Below are positions 55,562-63,371 of a stretch of DNA of 64,000 bases, one piece after another. The notes under the pieces are model-generated. The model ran no database searches, was not told the origin of the DNA, and saw only the letters and a program-made list of their open reading frames with translations. Position 1 is the first letter of the stretch. Every line of letters starts with the position of its first letter. Made by a program: the position numbers and the translations under genes. This DNA is from Soonwooa sp032078105 (lineage in GTDB: Bacteria; Bacteroidota; Bacteroidia; Flavobacteriales; Weeksellaceae): positions 186,001 through 250,000 of the forward strand of contig JBJZOS010000003.1 in the NCBI GenBank assembly GCA_046269235.1, written 5' to 3'.

Positions 55562-58381
55562 TTAATGGGCTTCCAGCCAATTATTACCAACGCCAACCTC
55601 AACTGTTAAAGGTACTTTTGTTGAATAAGCCGACTCCATCGCATCTTTAATAATTGCCGAAACCTCATTAACCTCATCCAGCGGTGCTTCAAAAATTAAT
55701 TCATCATGAACCTGAAGCAACATTTTGGTTTTCAATTGTTTTTTGGTCAAAATATCATCAATTTTAATCATTGCTAATTTAATAATATCAGCAGCACCTC
55801 CTTGGATTGGCGCGTTGACAGCATTACGTTCTGCATGACCTTTCACTACAAAATTATTAGAATTGATGTCTTTAAGATGTCGCTTTCTTCCCAACATTGT
55901 TACAACGTAACCATTTTTTCTTGCATTTATGACTTGTTCGGACATATATTCTTTAAGTCTTGGATAAGTTTGGAAATAGGCATCAATCATTGCTTTAGCT
56001 TCTGATCTCGACATTCCTGTTTGCTCGGCAAGTCCAAACGCACCTTGACCATATATAATTCCGAAGTTAACACTTTTCGCTTGAGAACGTTGCGTTTTGC
56101 TAACTTCTTCAATCGGAATTTTAAACAATTTTGCAGCTGTTGCCGCGTGAATATCTTCTCCATTTTGGAACGCTTCAATCATATTAAGCTCTTCCGAAAT
56201 CTCTGCAATAAGGCGCAATTCTATTTGCGAATAATCGGCAGAAATAATTTTGCAACCTTCATCTGCCACAAAAGCCCCACGAATCTGTTGACCGCGAAGT
56301 GTACGAATTGGGATATTCTGCAAGTTAGGATTAACACTAGCCAAACGTCCAGTCGCCGCAACCGTTTGCGCATAAGTTGTATGTACGCGATTGTCAATTG
56401 GATCAATCTGGTTAGGAAGCGTATCTACATACGTTGATTTCAATTTTTGAAGTTGGCGATAATCAAGAATTAAAGCAATAATTTCGTGTTTTGGAGCCAA
56501 TTTTTGCAGTACATCTTCGGAGGTTGCATATTGTCCGGTTTTGGTTTTTTTAGCTTTAGGATCAAGTTTTAATTTTTCAAATAAAATCTCTCCCAACTGT
56601 TTAGGAGAATTCATGTTAAACTCTTCCTCTGACAATTCAAAAATTTTGGTTTCTAAATTTCGCAGATCGTTTTCCAAATCCACACTTTCTTTTTTAAGCC
56701 ATTCAGAATCGAGTTTAACACCGATTAATTCCATTTTTGCAAGAACCACCATCAAAGGCATTTCGATATTTTTGAAAATGTCTTCTAAGTTTTCTTTAAT
56801 TAATTGCGGTGCAAAAAGTTGATACAATTGGAAAGTAATGTCAGCATCTTCCGCAGCATAGGCTGTTTGCTCTTGCACACTAACATCGCGCAAAGTCAAC
56901 TGATTTTTCCCTTTTTTGCCAATTAAACTTTCAATGGGAATTGGCGTATAATTAAGGTACATTTCGGACAAATAATCCATACCATGACGACCATCAGGAT
57001 TCAGCAGATAATGCGCAATCATGGTGTCGTACATTGGACCTTGGATTTCAAGATTGTAATTTTTTAAAACCTTAAAATCATATTTAAGATTATGCGCAAT
57101 TTTTAAAACCTTTTCATCTTCAAAAAATGGTCGGAAAATCTCAACAATTTCTTGTGCTTTTTCCTGATCTTCAGGAATCGGAATATAATACGCCAAACCA
57201 GCTTTGTATGAGAAACTCATCCCGATAAGTTGCGCTTCTAATTCGTTAAGCGACGTTGTCTCTGTATCAAAAGAAACCGCAGGCTGCGCTAACAAATTGT
57301 TTAGTAACATTCGCATTGCTTTTGGTTGATCTACGAATTGATAAAGATGATCGTTTTCTTTAATGTTTGATTTTGTCGTCGTAGCCTCTTTTAATTCTTC
57401 AAAATTTGCGAAAAGATCCAGCTGCGTCGCTTGTGGTTTTGCGACTGTATCAGATTTAGAAACATTGTCACTGTCAATAGTTGGGGCGTTTGTGTCTGTT
57501 GTAAAAGCTCGGTATAAATTTTCATAAAGTCTACGAAATTCCAGTTCATCAAAGATTTCTTTTACTTTTTCAAAATCTGGTGTTTCAAGATCATAATCTT
57601 TTTCATGAAACTCAACTGGGGCATCACAAAGAATGGTTGCAAGTTTTTTTGACAACAAACCGCGTTCGGCGCTTGCTTCCACTTTTTCTTTTAGTTTACC
57701 TTTCAGTTCATGTGTATTGGCCAATAGATTTTCCATTGAGCCGTATTCTTTAATAAATTTTTTAGCGGTCTTTTCGCCAACACCTTCCAATCCTGGAATA
57801 TTATCCACAGCATCGCCCATCATCCCGAGATAATCGATAATTTGTTTGGGATCGTCCACTTCGTATTTGGCTTTTACCTCTTCAACACCTAAAATCTCAA
57901 CATCACCACCTTTTAATCCTGGTTTATATATTTTAACTTTGTCTGTTACCAATTGAGCAAAATCCTTATCAGGCGTTACCATAAAAACATTGTAACCTTT
58001 ATCCGAAGCTTTGCAAGACAAAGTGCCGATAACATCATCCGCCTCATAACCTTCCACTCCCAAGATCGGAATATGCATAGCTTCTAGAATCTGATGAATA
58101 TAAGGTTTAGCAAGAATAATCGCTTCTGGTGTTTCGGCTCTGTTGGCTTTGTAATCGCTATAATCTTCGTGTCGGACATTGGTTCTTCCGACATCAAAAA
58201 CGACTGCCAAGTGTGTAGGACGTTCTCTTTTGATAAGCTCTATCAAAGAATTTGTAAATCCGAAAATAGCCGAAGTATCTAGCCCTTTGGTTGATAGTCT
58301 TGGATTCTTTATAAATGCATAATAACCGCGAAATATCATCGCATAAGCATCGATTAAGAAAAGTCTGTTGTCTGTTGTCAT
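55562..58381 (-). CDS. polA: DNA polymerase I
   Basis: The 939-residue enzyme fills gaps in repair and in lagging-strand maturation. The 5'-nuclease domain (about 1-290) shows LFLIDAYAMIFRGYY, EGYEADDVIGTLS and TPDKDFAQL. The 3'-5' exonuclease (about 340-530) is intact: SFDTETTSL (Exo I), NLKYDFKVL (Exo II) and YAAEDAD (Exo III). The polymerase domain (about 560-939) has DYSQIELRLIA (motif A), RSQAKSVNFGIIYGQ (motif B, with Phe at the discriminating position) and LLQVHDELIFE (motif C). Length and domains are complete. The promoter box TACTTTTG ends five bases before the ATG, so the message is probably leaderless. Confidence 0.97.
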   Translation of the reverse strand: MTTDNRLFLIDAYAMIFRGYYAFIKNPRLSTKGLDTSAIFGFTNSLIELIKRERPTHLAVVFDVGRTNVRHEDYSDYKANRAETPEAIILAKPYIHQILEAMHIPILGVEGYEADDVIGTLSCKASDKGYNVFMVTPDKDFAQLVTDKVKIYKPGLKGGDVEILGVEEVKAKYEVDDPKQIIDYLGMMGDAVDNIPGLEGVGEKTAKKFIKEYGSMENLLANTHELKGKLKEKVEASAERGLLSKKLATILCDAPVEFHEKDYDLETPDFEKVKEIFDELEFRRLYENLYRAFTTDTNAPTIDSDNVSKSDTVAKPQATQLDLFANFEELKEATTTKSNIKENDHLYQFVDQPKAMRMLLNNLLAQPAVSFDTETTSLNELEAQLIGMSFSYKAGLAYYIPIPEDQEKAQEIVEIFRPFFEDEKVLKIAHNLKYDFKVLKNYNLEIQGPMYDTMIAHYLLNPDGRHGMDYLSEMYLNYTPIPIESLIGKKGKNQLTLRDVSVQEQTAYAAEDADITFQLYQLFAPQLIKENLEDIFKNIEMPLMVVLAKMELIGVKLDSEWLKKESVDLENDLRNLETKIFELSEEEFNMNSPKQLGEILFEKLKLDPKAKKTKTGQYATSEDVLQKLAPKHEIIALILDYRQLQKLKSTYVDTLPNQIDPIDNRVHTTYAQTVAATGRLASVNPNLQNIPIRTLRGQQIRGAFVADEGCKIISADYSQIELRLIAEISEELNMIEAFQNGEDIHAATAAKLFKIPIEEVSKTQRSQAKSVNFGIIYGQGAFGLAEQTGMSRSEAKAMIDAYFQTYPRLKEYMSEQVINARKNGYVVTMLGRKRHLKDINSNNFVVKGHAERNAVNAPIQGGAADIIKLAMIKIDDILTKKQLKTKMLLQVHDELIFEAPLDEVNEVSAIIKDAMESAYSTKVPLTVEVGVGNNWLEAH

Positions 58382-58386
58382 AGCAA

Positions 58387-58394
58387 CAAAAGTA
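58387..58394 (-). promoter_or_regulatory. -7 box of polA
   Basis: The minus strand reads TACTTTTG, only five bases before the ATG. Transcription starting a few bases downstream of the box would begin at or next to the start codon. Confidence 0.45.
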
Positions 58395-58526
58395 AGGAAA
58401 ATTGCTAGATGATTCTAAGTGAATGTTTCGGTAATAAAATATCAACAAATTCAAAAAATAAGTATTCGACAACCAGTAATATTATAAAAAAATAAATCTT
58501 TGTTAAATTTTCTTAAAAAAAAGACA

Positions 58527-58554
58527 TTTGAAAAAAAATTTGGTAGTATTTTTG
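58527..58554 (+). promoter_or_regulatory. promoter of the 193-aa lipoprotein gene
   Basis: TTTG (58527-58530) and TATTTTTG (58547-58554) are separated by 16 bases and lie 13 bases before the ATG at 58568. Both boxes of the Bacteroidetes promoter are visible. Confidence 0.6.
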
Positions 58555-58567
58555 CATTGTAATCGCG

Positions 58568-59149
58568 ATGAATAAAAAACTACTTTTTGGTATTGGCATT
58601 TTTGCCGTTTCTTTACTTGTAATAAGCTGTTCCACTGCTGGAAAAAGCGAAATGGCTGTTGCGCAATTGGCAAAGAAAAACGATATCAAAAGGATTCTTT
58701 ATTTCATCCCAGAAGTTATTCCTGATATTGAGGAAATAAAACAACCAACCTACGACGTATTTTTTACAGCTGCCAGCGACAAAATGATGTCTCTTGGCAC
58801 CCGCGATTATTTAAGAATTGATATTCCTGTAGAATATGACAGCGTTAACATCGATATGCTTCGAGAGTTTTGTAAAAACAATGATGCAGACGTTGCCGTT
58901 GTACCTCGTGTTAAATACTTTAAAGTTGGACTAGGAAAATATGTATTTTCTAACCAAGTCGAAGTTAGTCTTAAACTTTTCGATGCAGAAGGTAATCTCA
59001 TGTTAGAAACAAGTTATGACACCTATAAAGCTGGTGGCCGTATGCTAGGTTCCGCTGCCAACTCTGTAAAAATCGGTACAAAAGGCGCACTTCAAAACAT
59101 GAATAAAGAATTACAAAACAATCAAATTTTCTTTATTAAATCTACTTAA
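58568..59149 (+). CDS. lipoprotein of unknown function
   Basis: The 193-residue product has a lipoprotein signal (MNKKLLFGIGIFAVSLLVISC). The mature part is a single mixed alpha/beta domain with a conserved look (YDSVNIDMLREFCKNNDADVAVVPRVKYFKVGLGKYVFSNQVEVSLKLFDAEGNLMLET). The strand-rich middle and the GKYVFSNQVEVSLKLFD segment resemble the small outer-membrane-associated lipoproteins, but I cannot name a family. It is a single gene divergent from polA, with a well-formed promoter. Confidence 0.8.
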   Translation: MNKKLLFGIGIFAVSLLVISCSTAGKSEMAVAQLAKKNDIKRILYFIPEVIPDIEEIKQPTYDVFFTAASDKMMSLGTRDYLRIDIPVEYDSVNIDMLREFCKNNDADVAVVPRVKYFKVGLGKYVFSNQVEVSLKLFDAEGNLMLETSYDTYKAGGRMLGSAANSVKIGTKGALQNMNKELQNNQIFFIKST

Positions 59150-59197
59150 CATCTTTATAAGGATTCCTCTAGATTTCTTTATTCATAGACTTTTTAA

Positions 59198-59205
59198 TAC
59201 TTTTG
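59198..59205 (+). promoter_or_regulatory. -7 box of mgtE
   Basis: TACTTTTG lies 28 bases before the ATG at 59234. Confidence 0.5.
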
Positions 59206-59233
59206 CACTTTAATCAAAAAAGCTTTGAAAAAC

Positions 59234-60544
59234 ATGGAACTTATAAGAAACCCTGCTGATATTGCCGAATCTCTAAGTGGGCTTCCCGCTAAGGATAGGC
59301 TTTTGGCATTTTTGAAGGTTCCAAAATCCGATAAAGCGGAAGTTTTTGCCCATCTCGATCCCGATTTCCAAGAAGAAACGATACGTAGCATTGGTAGTAA
59401 CGAAGTGGCGTACATCCTTAACGAAATGACGCCCGATGACCGTACACAATTGTTTGAGGATTTTCCTGATGAGCTAATTAAATATTCTATCAACCTACTT
59501 AATCCTCAAGAACGCCGTGTTGCCCTAAAACTTTTGGGTTACCACTCGGACTCTATTGCGAGATTGATGACGCCTTATTACATCCAAATCCGTAAGGAGT
59601 GGACTGTTAAACGTTGTTTTCAACAGATTAAAAAAGTGGGTGCAAAGGTAGAAACCATGAATTATCTATTTGTGGTAGACGAAAAAAATCGATTAATCGA
59701 CGATATTACAATTGGTACTTTGTTATTAGCAGACGAAGAGCAATTGGTTTCTGAACTTTGTGACAATCATTTTGTAGCGATTACCACGACAACTTCCAAA
59801 GAAGATGCGGTCCCTTATTTTGAAAAATATGACCGAAGTGCAATGCCGATTATCACCGAAGCAGGTGTTTTGGTTGGGATTGTAACGATTGATGATATCC
59901 TTGACCAAATTGAACAACAAAACACCGAAGACATTCAGAAATTTGGTGGTTTGGAAGCTTTGGATTTGCCTTATAGGCAAACGCCGTGGACAGAAATGAT
60001 CAAGAAAAGAGCAACTTGGCTTATTATCCTTTTCGTGTCCGAAATGTTGACGGCCAGCGCAATGGGCTATTTTGATAAAGAAATTGAAAAAGCTGTTGTC
60101 TTAGCCCTATTTGTTCCATTAATTATTTCGAGTGGAGGTAATTCTGGTTCTCAGGCGGCCACATTAATTATCCGTGCAATGGCGCTACAAGAGCTTAGTC
60201 TTAGAGATTGGTGGTACGTCATGAAAAAGGAAATTATTTCGGGTACAATTCTCGGCTTAATCCTCGGTTCCATTGGGTTTTTAAGAATTATGATGTGGCA
60301 AGAGTTAGGACTGTTTAACTACGGCGAATATTGGGTATACGTAGGATTAAGTGTTTCTGTATCCTTAATTGCAATTGTTCTTTGGGGAACTTTATCAGGC
60401 TCTATGATTCCTTTTATTTTAAAGAAATTAAATCTTGACCCTGCAACATCGTCTGCTCCTTTTGTGGCAACCTTAGTGGATGTTACAGGATTAATTATTT
60501 ACTTTACTGTGGCAGGATTATTCTTAACAGGCAGATTATTGTAA
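59234..60544 (+). CDS. mgtE: magnesium transporter MgtE
   Basis: MgtE is a gated Mg2+ channel. The 436-residue product has the N-domain (residues 5-120, helical repeats with LLAFLKVPKSDKAEVFAHL), two CBS domains (about 125-245; MTPYYIQIRKEWTVK, AGVLVGIVTIDDILDQIEQQNTEDIQ), the plug helix and five membrane helices with the pore motif PLIISSGGNSGSQAATLIIRA. A TTG at 59225 could be used, but the ATG at 59234 is the likely start. The N- and CBS domains sense cytoplasmic Mg2+ and close the pore, so no transcriptional sensor is needed. It lies seven bases before the GT-C-like gene. Confidence 0.95.
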   Translation: MELIRNPADIAESLSGLPAKDRLLAFLKVPKSDKAEVFAHLDPDFQEETIRSIGSNEVAYILNEMTPDDRTQLFEDFPDELIKYSINLLNPQERRVALKLLGYHSDSIARLMTPYYIQIRKEWTVKRCFQQIKKVGAKVETMNYLFVVDEKNRLIDDITIGTLLLADEEQLVSELCDNHFVAITTTTSKEDAVPYFEKYDRSAMPIITEAGVLVGIVTIDDILDQIEQQNTEDIQKFGGLEALDLPYRQTPWTEMIKKRATWLIILFVSEMLTASAMGYFDKEIEKAVVLALFVPLIISSGGNSGSQAATLIIRAMALQELSLRDWWYVMKKEIISGTILGLILGSIGFLRIMMWQELGLFNYGEYWVYVGLSVSVSLIAIVLWGTLSGSMIPFILKKLNLDPATSSAPFVATLVDVTGLIIYFTVAGLFLTGRLL

Positions 60545-60551
60545 ATTATCT

Positions 60552-61931
60552 ATGCTAGAACCACGATATCTTTTTCAACTTAGTCAAAAGCTAATACTTG
60601 GTTTATTATTAAGTGTTTTTTTCAGTGTTATTGTTATTGTTAATAGGGATTTAATAATTGACGATGCTTTTATTACATTTCAATATGCGCGCAATTTTGC
60701 CGAACATTTCAAACCTTGGTATAATCTAGATCCATTTTATCAAGGAAATGGACAGACAAGTCTTTTGTGGATGCTGGTTTTATCTGTTTTCAACGTATTT
60801 GGAATTGCTTCCGAAGATATTTTTTATATTCTTAATCTCATCTTGGGATATGTTCTGATTTATCAATTCATCAATCATTTTTTTAAAATTAAAAACAGCA
60901 TTATTGAAATTATTTTCAAAACTGTATTCTTAATATTTTTCTGTTTTTGGATGGGGCTAAATGCAACCCATGGTTTAGAGACATTATTATCCACAGTAAT
61001 ACTGTTAATGTTTTTAAAAAATTGGAAAAATCCAAACAATTATTGGAGTTTGCTGATGCTATTGGTTCGTCCAGAATTTGCTTTGTATTTAGTATTTTGG
61101 GTTTTAGATTCAGATTTTAAACATATTAAAACTTTTTTGCGAAAAGTAATCTTAGCATCTAGCGCATTTATTTTAATTGCAATATTTTACCTAGTTTTTT
61201 TCGATTATTATATTCCGCTTCCGTTAGTTTTAAAATCACAAAGCAGCGAGTTAAATCTAGTAAGTATCAAAGTCGCTATTGGTTATTTAGTCCTTTATCT
61301 GCCAATTATCCTAAGTCTTTTTAAGCAAAAACGTTATCTGTTTTTAGCACCACTAGTTTTCTTTATTTTATATTACACTTTCGGGATTAACAGTTATTCG
61401 GGTAACATCTATATCCGTTACTTTTTTCCATTGTTGGCTTATTTCTTTTTTATAGATTTTAAAATTAAGTTTAATCAATGGTTTTTCACCTTAATTTGTA
61501 CATTATCCATGCTGAGAATGTTGGATTTAGGATTCAATTTTAATACAGACAGAAAAAATGTCATTATCGACAACGATGGCTTCATGACAAGCTATGGCAA
61601 ACTGGCAAAACATATAAAACCAACCGATAGAGTCCTAATAATGGATGCTGGCCACGTGGCTTATTTTACCAATGCGATGGTCTACGATGGTCTTGGTTTG
61701 AACGATGCTACCATGCTTTTAGCAAGAAAACACAATGACAGTGCCACCTACAAAAAGTATGTTGACGATCGCAAAATGAACATCGTAAGTGTTGTTTCTC
61801 GGGAGCGAGATCGATTCGTACCAAGAGAAGATTCTATATTTACATATAATAGTCTTAATCTAAAATCGAAAAAATTACTTTACGTTTTCCCATTGGACAA
61901 CAACTATTTTTTATTTGTTTATCAATATTAA
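60552..61931 (+). CDS. GT-C-like polytopic membrane protein
   Basis: The 459-residue protein has about ten membrane helices. In the first extracytoplasmic loop it carries IDDAFITFQYARNFAEH, and further on NATHGLETLLSTVILLMFL. The Asp-Asp near the first helix, the FxYARN segment and the GLET motif are features of GT-C glycosyltransferases of the AftB-like type, which use lipid-linked sugars. A roughly 100-residue soluble C-terminal tail (about 345-459, FNTDRKNVIIDNDGFMTSYGKLAKHI) would lie outside. The role in surface glycan assembly is inference. The start overlaps the end of the mgtE region by position only; the two genes are seven bases apart and may form one transcript. Confidence 0.72.
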   Translation: MLEPRYLFQLSQKLILGLLLSVFFSVIVIVNRDLIIDDAFITFQYARNFAEHFKPWYNLDPFYQGNGQTSLLWMLVLSVFNVFGIASEDIFYILNLILGYVLIYQFINHFFKIKNSIIEIIFKTVFLIFFCFWMGLNATHGLETLLSTVILLMFLKNWKNPNNYWSLLMLLVRPEFALYLVFWVLDSDFKHIKTFLRKVILASSAFILIAIFYLVFFDYYIPLPLVLKSQSSELNLVSIKVAIGYLVLYLPIILSLFKQKRYLFLAPLVFFILYYTFGINSYSGNIYIRYFFPLLAYFFFIDFKIKFNQWFFTLICTLSMLRMLDLGFNFNTDRKNVIIDNDGFMTSYGKLAKHIKPTDRVLIMDAGHVAYFTNAMVYDGLGLNDATMLLARKHNDSATYKKYVDDRKMNIVSVVSRERDRFVPREDSIFTYNSLNLKSKKLLYVFPLDNNYFLFVYQY

Positions 61932-61986
61932 GCTTTAAAATTCTGTAATTTTTAGTATTTTTAAAACTTAGAAACAGACTTTCATT

Positions 61987-62688
61987 ATGATTAATAAAAC
62001 GGTAAAAAACGTTGAAGAAGCTTGCCATGACATCCAAGATGGCGCTACAATTATGCTAGGCGGTTTTGGTCTTTGCGGCATTCCAGAAAATTGCATCGCC
62101 GAATTGGTTAAAAAGAATGTCAAGAATTTGACGTGTATTTCCAACAATGCTGGCGTTGATGATTTTGGCCTTGGCTTATTACTTCAGCAAAAACAAATCA
62201 AAAAAATGATCTCGTCTTATGTTGGCGAAAATGCTGAATTTGAACGTCAATTGTTAAGTGGAGAATTAGAAGTTGACCTAATCCCACAAGGGACTTTGGC
62301 AACACGTTGTATGGCTGCTGGTTACGGTATGCCTGCCATCTACACACCTGCTGGCGTTGGGACCGAAGTTGCAGAAGGCAAAGAAGTTCGGAATTTCAAC
62401 GGGAAAGATTATTTGTTAGAATATGCTTTTGATGCAGATTTTGCCATTGTAAAAGCTTGGAAAGGCGATACAGCGGGTAACTTAATCTTCCGTTCGACTT
62501 CTCGTAACTTTAACCCTTTAATGGCGATGGCTGGCAAAACAACAATTGCCGAAGTGGAAGAATTGGTTGAAATTGGTGAATTGAATCCTGATGAAATCCA
62601 CACGCCGGGGATCTACGTGCAACGCATCTTCCAAGGTGAGAGATACGAAAAAAGAATCGAACAAAGAACGGTTCGTAATGCTAATTAA
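61987..62688 (+). CDS. scoA: 3-oxoacid CoA-transferase subunit A
   Basis: Subunit A binds CoA and completes the active site with subunit B. The 233 residues show MLGGFGLCGIPENCIAELVKK, NAGVDDFGLGLLL, YTPAGVGTEVAEGKEVR and AWKGDTAGNLIFRSTSRNFNP, all typical. The partner gene is at 33144-33803, so this operon has been split in this genome. It lies 55 bases after the GT-C-like gene on the same strand. A hairpin with a T-run (about 62693-62720) follows. Confidence 0.95.
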   Translation: MINKTVKNVEEACHDIQDGATIMLGGFGLCGIPENCIAELVKKNVKNLTCISNNAGVDDFGLGLLLQQKQIKKMISSYVGENAEFERQLLSGELEVDLIPQGTLATRCMAAGYGMPAIYTPAGVGTEVAEGKEVRNFNGKDYLLEYAFDADFAIVKAWKGDTAGNLIFRSTSRNFNPLMAMAGKTTIAEVEELVEIGELNPDEIHTPGIYVQRIFQGERYEKRIEQRTVRNAN

Positions 62689-62692
62689 TATA

Positions 62693-62720
62693 AGGCTCTA
62701 GATTTTTGGAGCTTTTTTTA
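62693..62720 (+). terminator. weak terminator of scoA
   Basis: GGCTC pairs with GAGC(T) around a loop and a run of seven T follows; the stem is only about five pairs. Confidence 0.45.
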
Positions 62721-62737
62721 AATTAATTTTTTTTCAA

Positions 62738-63106
62738 ATGAAATTAGGTGCATTTTCTATAAGCTTGAGTGTCAAAAATTTAGAAGTTTCTAAAAACTTT
62801 TATGAAGCACTTGGCTTTGACGTTTTTGCTGGCGCATTGGCTCAAAAATATTTAATTATGAAAAATGGGGATTGTCTTATCGGTCTTTTCGAAGCAATGT
62901 TTGAAGGGAATCTTTTGACCTTTAATCCTGGATGGGACCAAAATGCCCAAGCATTGGAAGACTGGAACGATGTCCGCGCCATTGCTAAACATCTTGAAGA
63001 AAAAGGCATCAAAACGAATGTACAAATCAATAAAGAATCTGGCCCAGGAAGCTTGACTCTGCACGATCCAGACGGCAATATGATATTAATTGATCAACAT
63101 CGATAA
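62738..63106 (+). CDS. VOC-family (glyoxalase-fold) protein
   Basis: The 122-residue protein has the two beta-alpha-beta-beta-beta repeats of the vicinal oxygen chelate fold: SISLSVKNLEVSKNFYEALGFDVFAG in the first and IKTNVQINKESGPGSLTLHDPDGNMILIDQH at the end. VOC proteins include glyoxalase I, dioxygenases and fosfomycin-resistance enzymes. The likely metal position, the C-terminal Asp-His (LHDPDGN), is recognisable but the substrate is not. Single gene with a shared terminator downstream. Confidence 0.88.
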   Translation: MKLGAFSISLSVKNLEVSKNFYEALGFDVFAGALAQKYLIMKNGDCLIGLFEAMFEGNLLTFNPGWDQNAQALEDWNDVRAIAKHLEEKGIKTNVQINKESGPGSLTLHDPDGNMILIDQHR

Positions 63107-63116
63107 TACTAAAAAA

Positions 63117-63149
63117 TAAAAAAGCTCAGACAATTCTGAGCTTTTTTAT
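63117..63149. terminator. bidirectional terminator
   Basis: AAAAAGCTCAGA and TCTGAGCTTTTT form a 12-bp stem with a four-base loop between the VOC gene (plus) and the ribbon-helix-helix gene (minus). Confidence 0.85.
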
Positions 63150-63328
63150 TAAGATTTATCAGTTTCCTTTTCTTTTGTTTCCTTTTTCTTTCGACCAGCG
63201 TTGGTAAGACTTTGATGAATAAGAAATTCGATTTGCCCATTAACGCTTCGGAACTCGTCAGCAGCCCATTTTTCGATGAGTTTATAAGTATCTTCATCCA
63301 TTCTTAATACAAAACTTTTTTTGCTCAT
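63149..63328 (-). CDS. 59-residue Arc-type ribbon-helix-helix protein
   Basis: This short minus-strand gene starts at the ATG at 63328 and encodes 59 residues beginning MSKKSFVLRMDEDTYKLIEKWA. The strand KSFVLRM, the helix DEDTYKLIEKWAADEF, the turn SVNG and the helix QIEFLIHQSLTNAG are the ribbon-helix-helix fold of Arc/MetJ-type DNA-binding proteins. A basic and acidic tail (RKKKETKEKETDKS) ends it. It lies 43 bases after the SPFH gene on the same strand and is likely in one operon. Its DNA target is unknown; a partner toxin is not seen, so it is not an obvious antitoxin. Confidence 0.88.
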   Translation of the reverse strand: MSKKSFVLRMDEDTYKLIEKWAADEFRSVNGQIEFLIHQSLTNAGRKKKETKEKETDKS

Positions 63329-63371
63329 TTTAATAACTTTAAAAGCATCAAAGCTTTTATTCTAAGCTTGA

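Noticed and set aside
56021..56437. A 138-codon plus-strand frame inside polA
   Set aside because: It lies wholly antisense to conserved polymerase motifs, with no promoter or family similarity; a shadow frame.
63109..63297. A 62-codon minus-strand frame over the VOC/ribbon-helix-helix boundary
   Set aside because: It runs through a strong terminator and is out of frame with the true 59-residue gene at 63149-63328.
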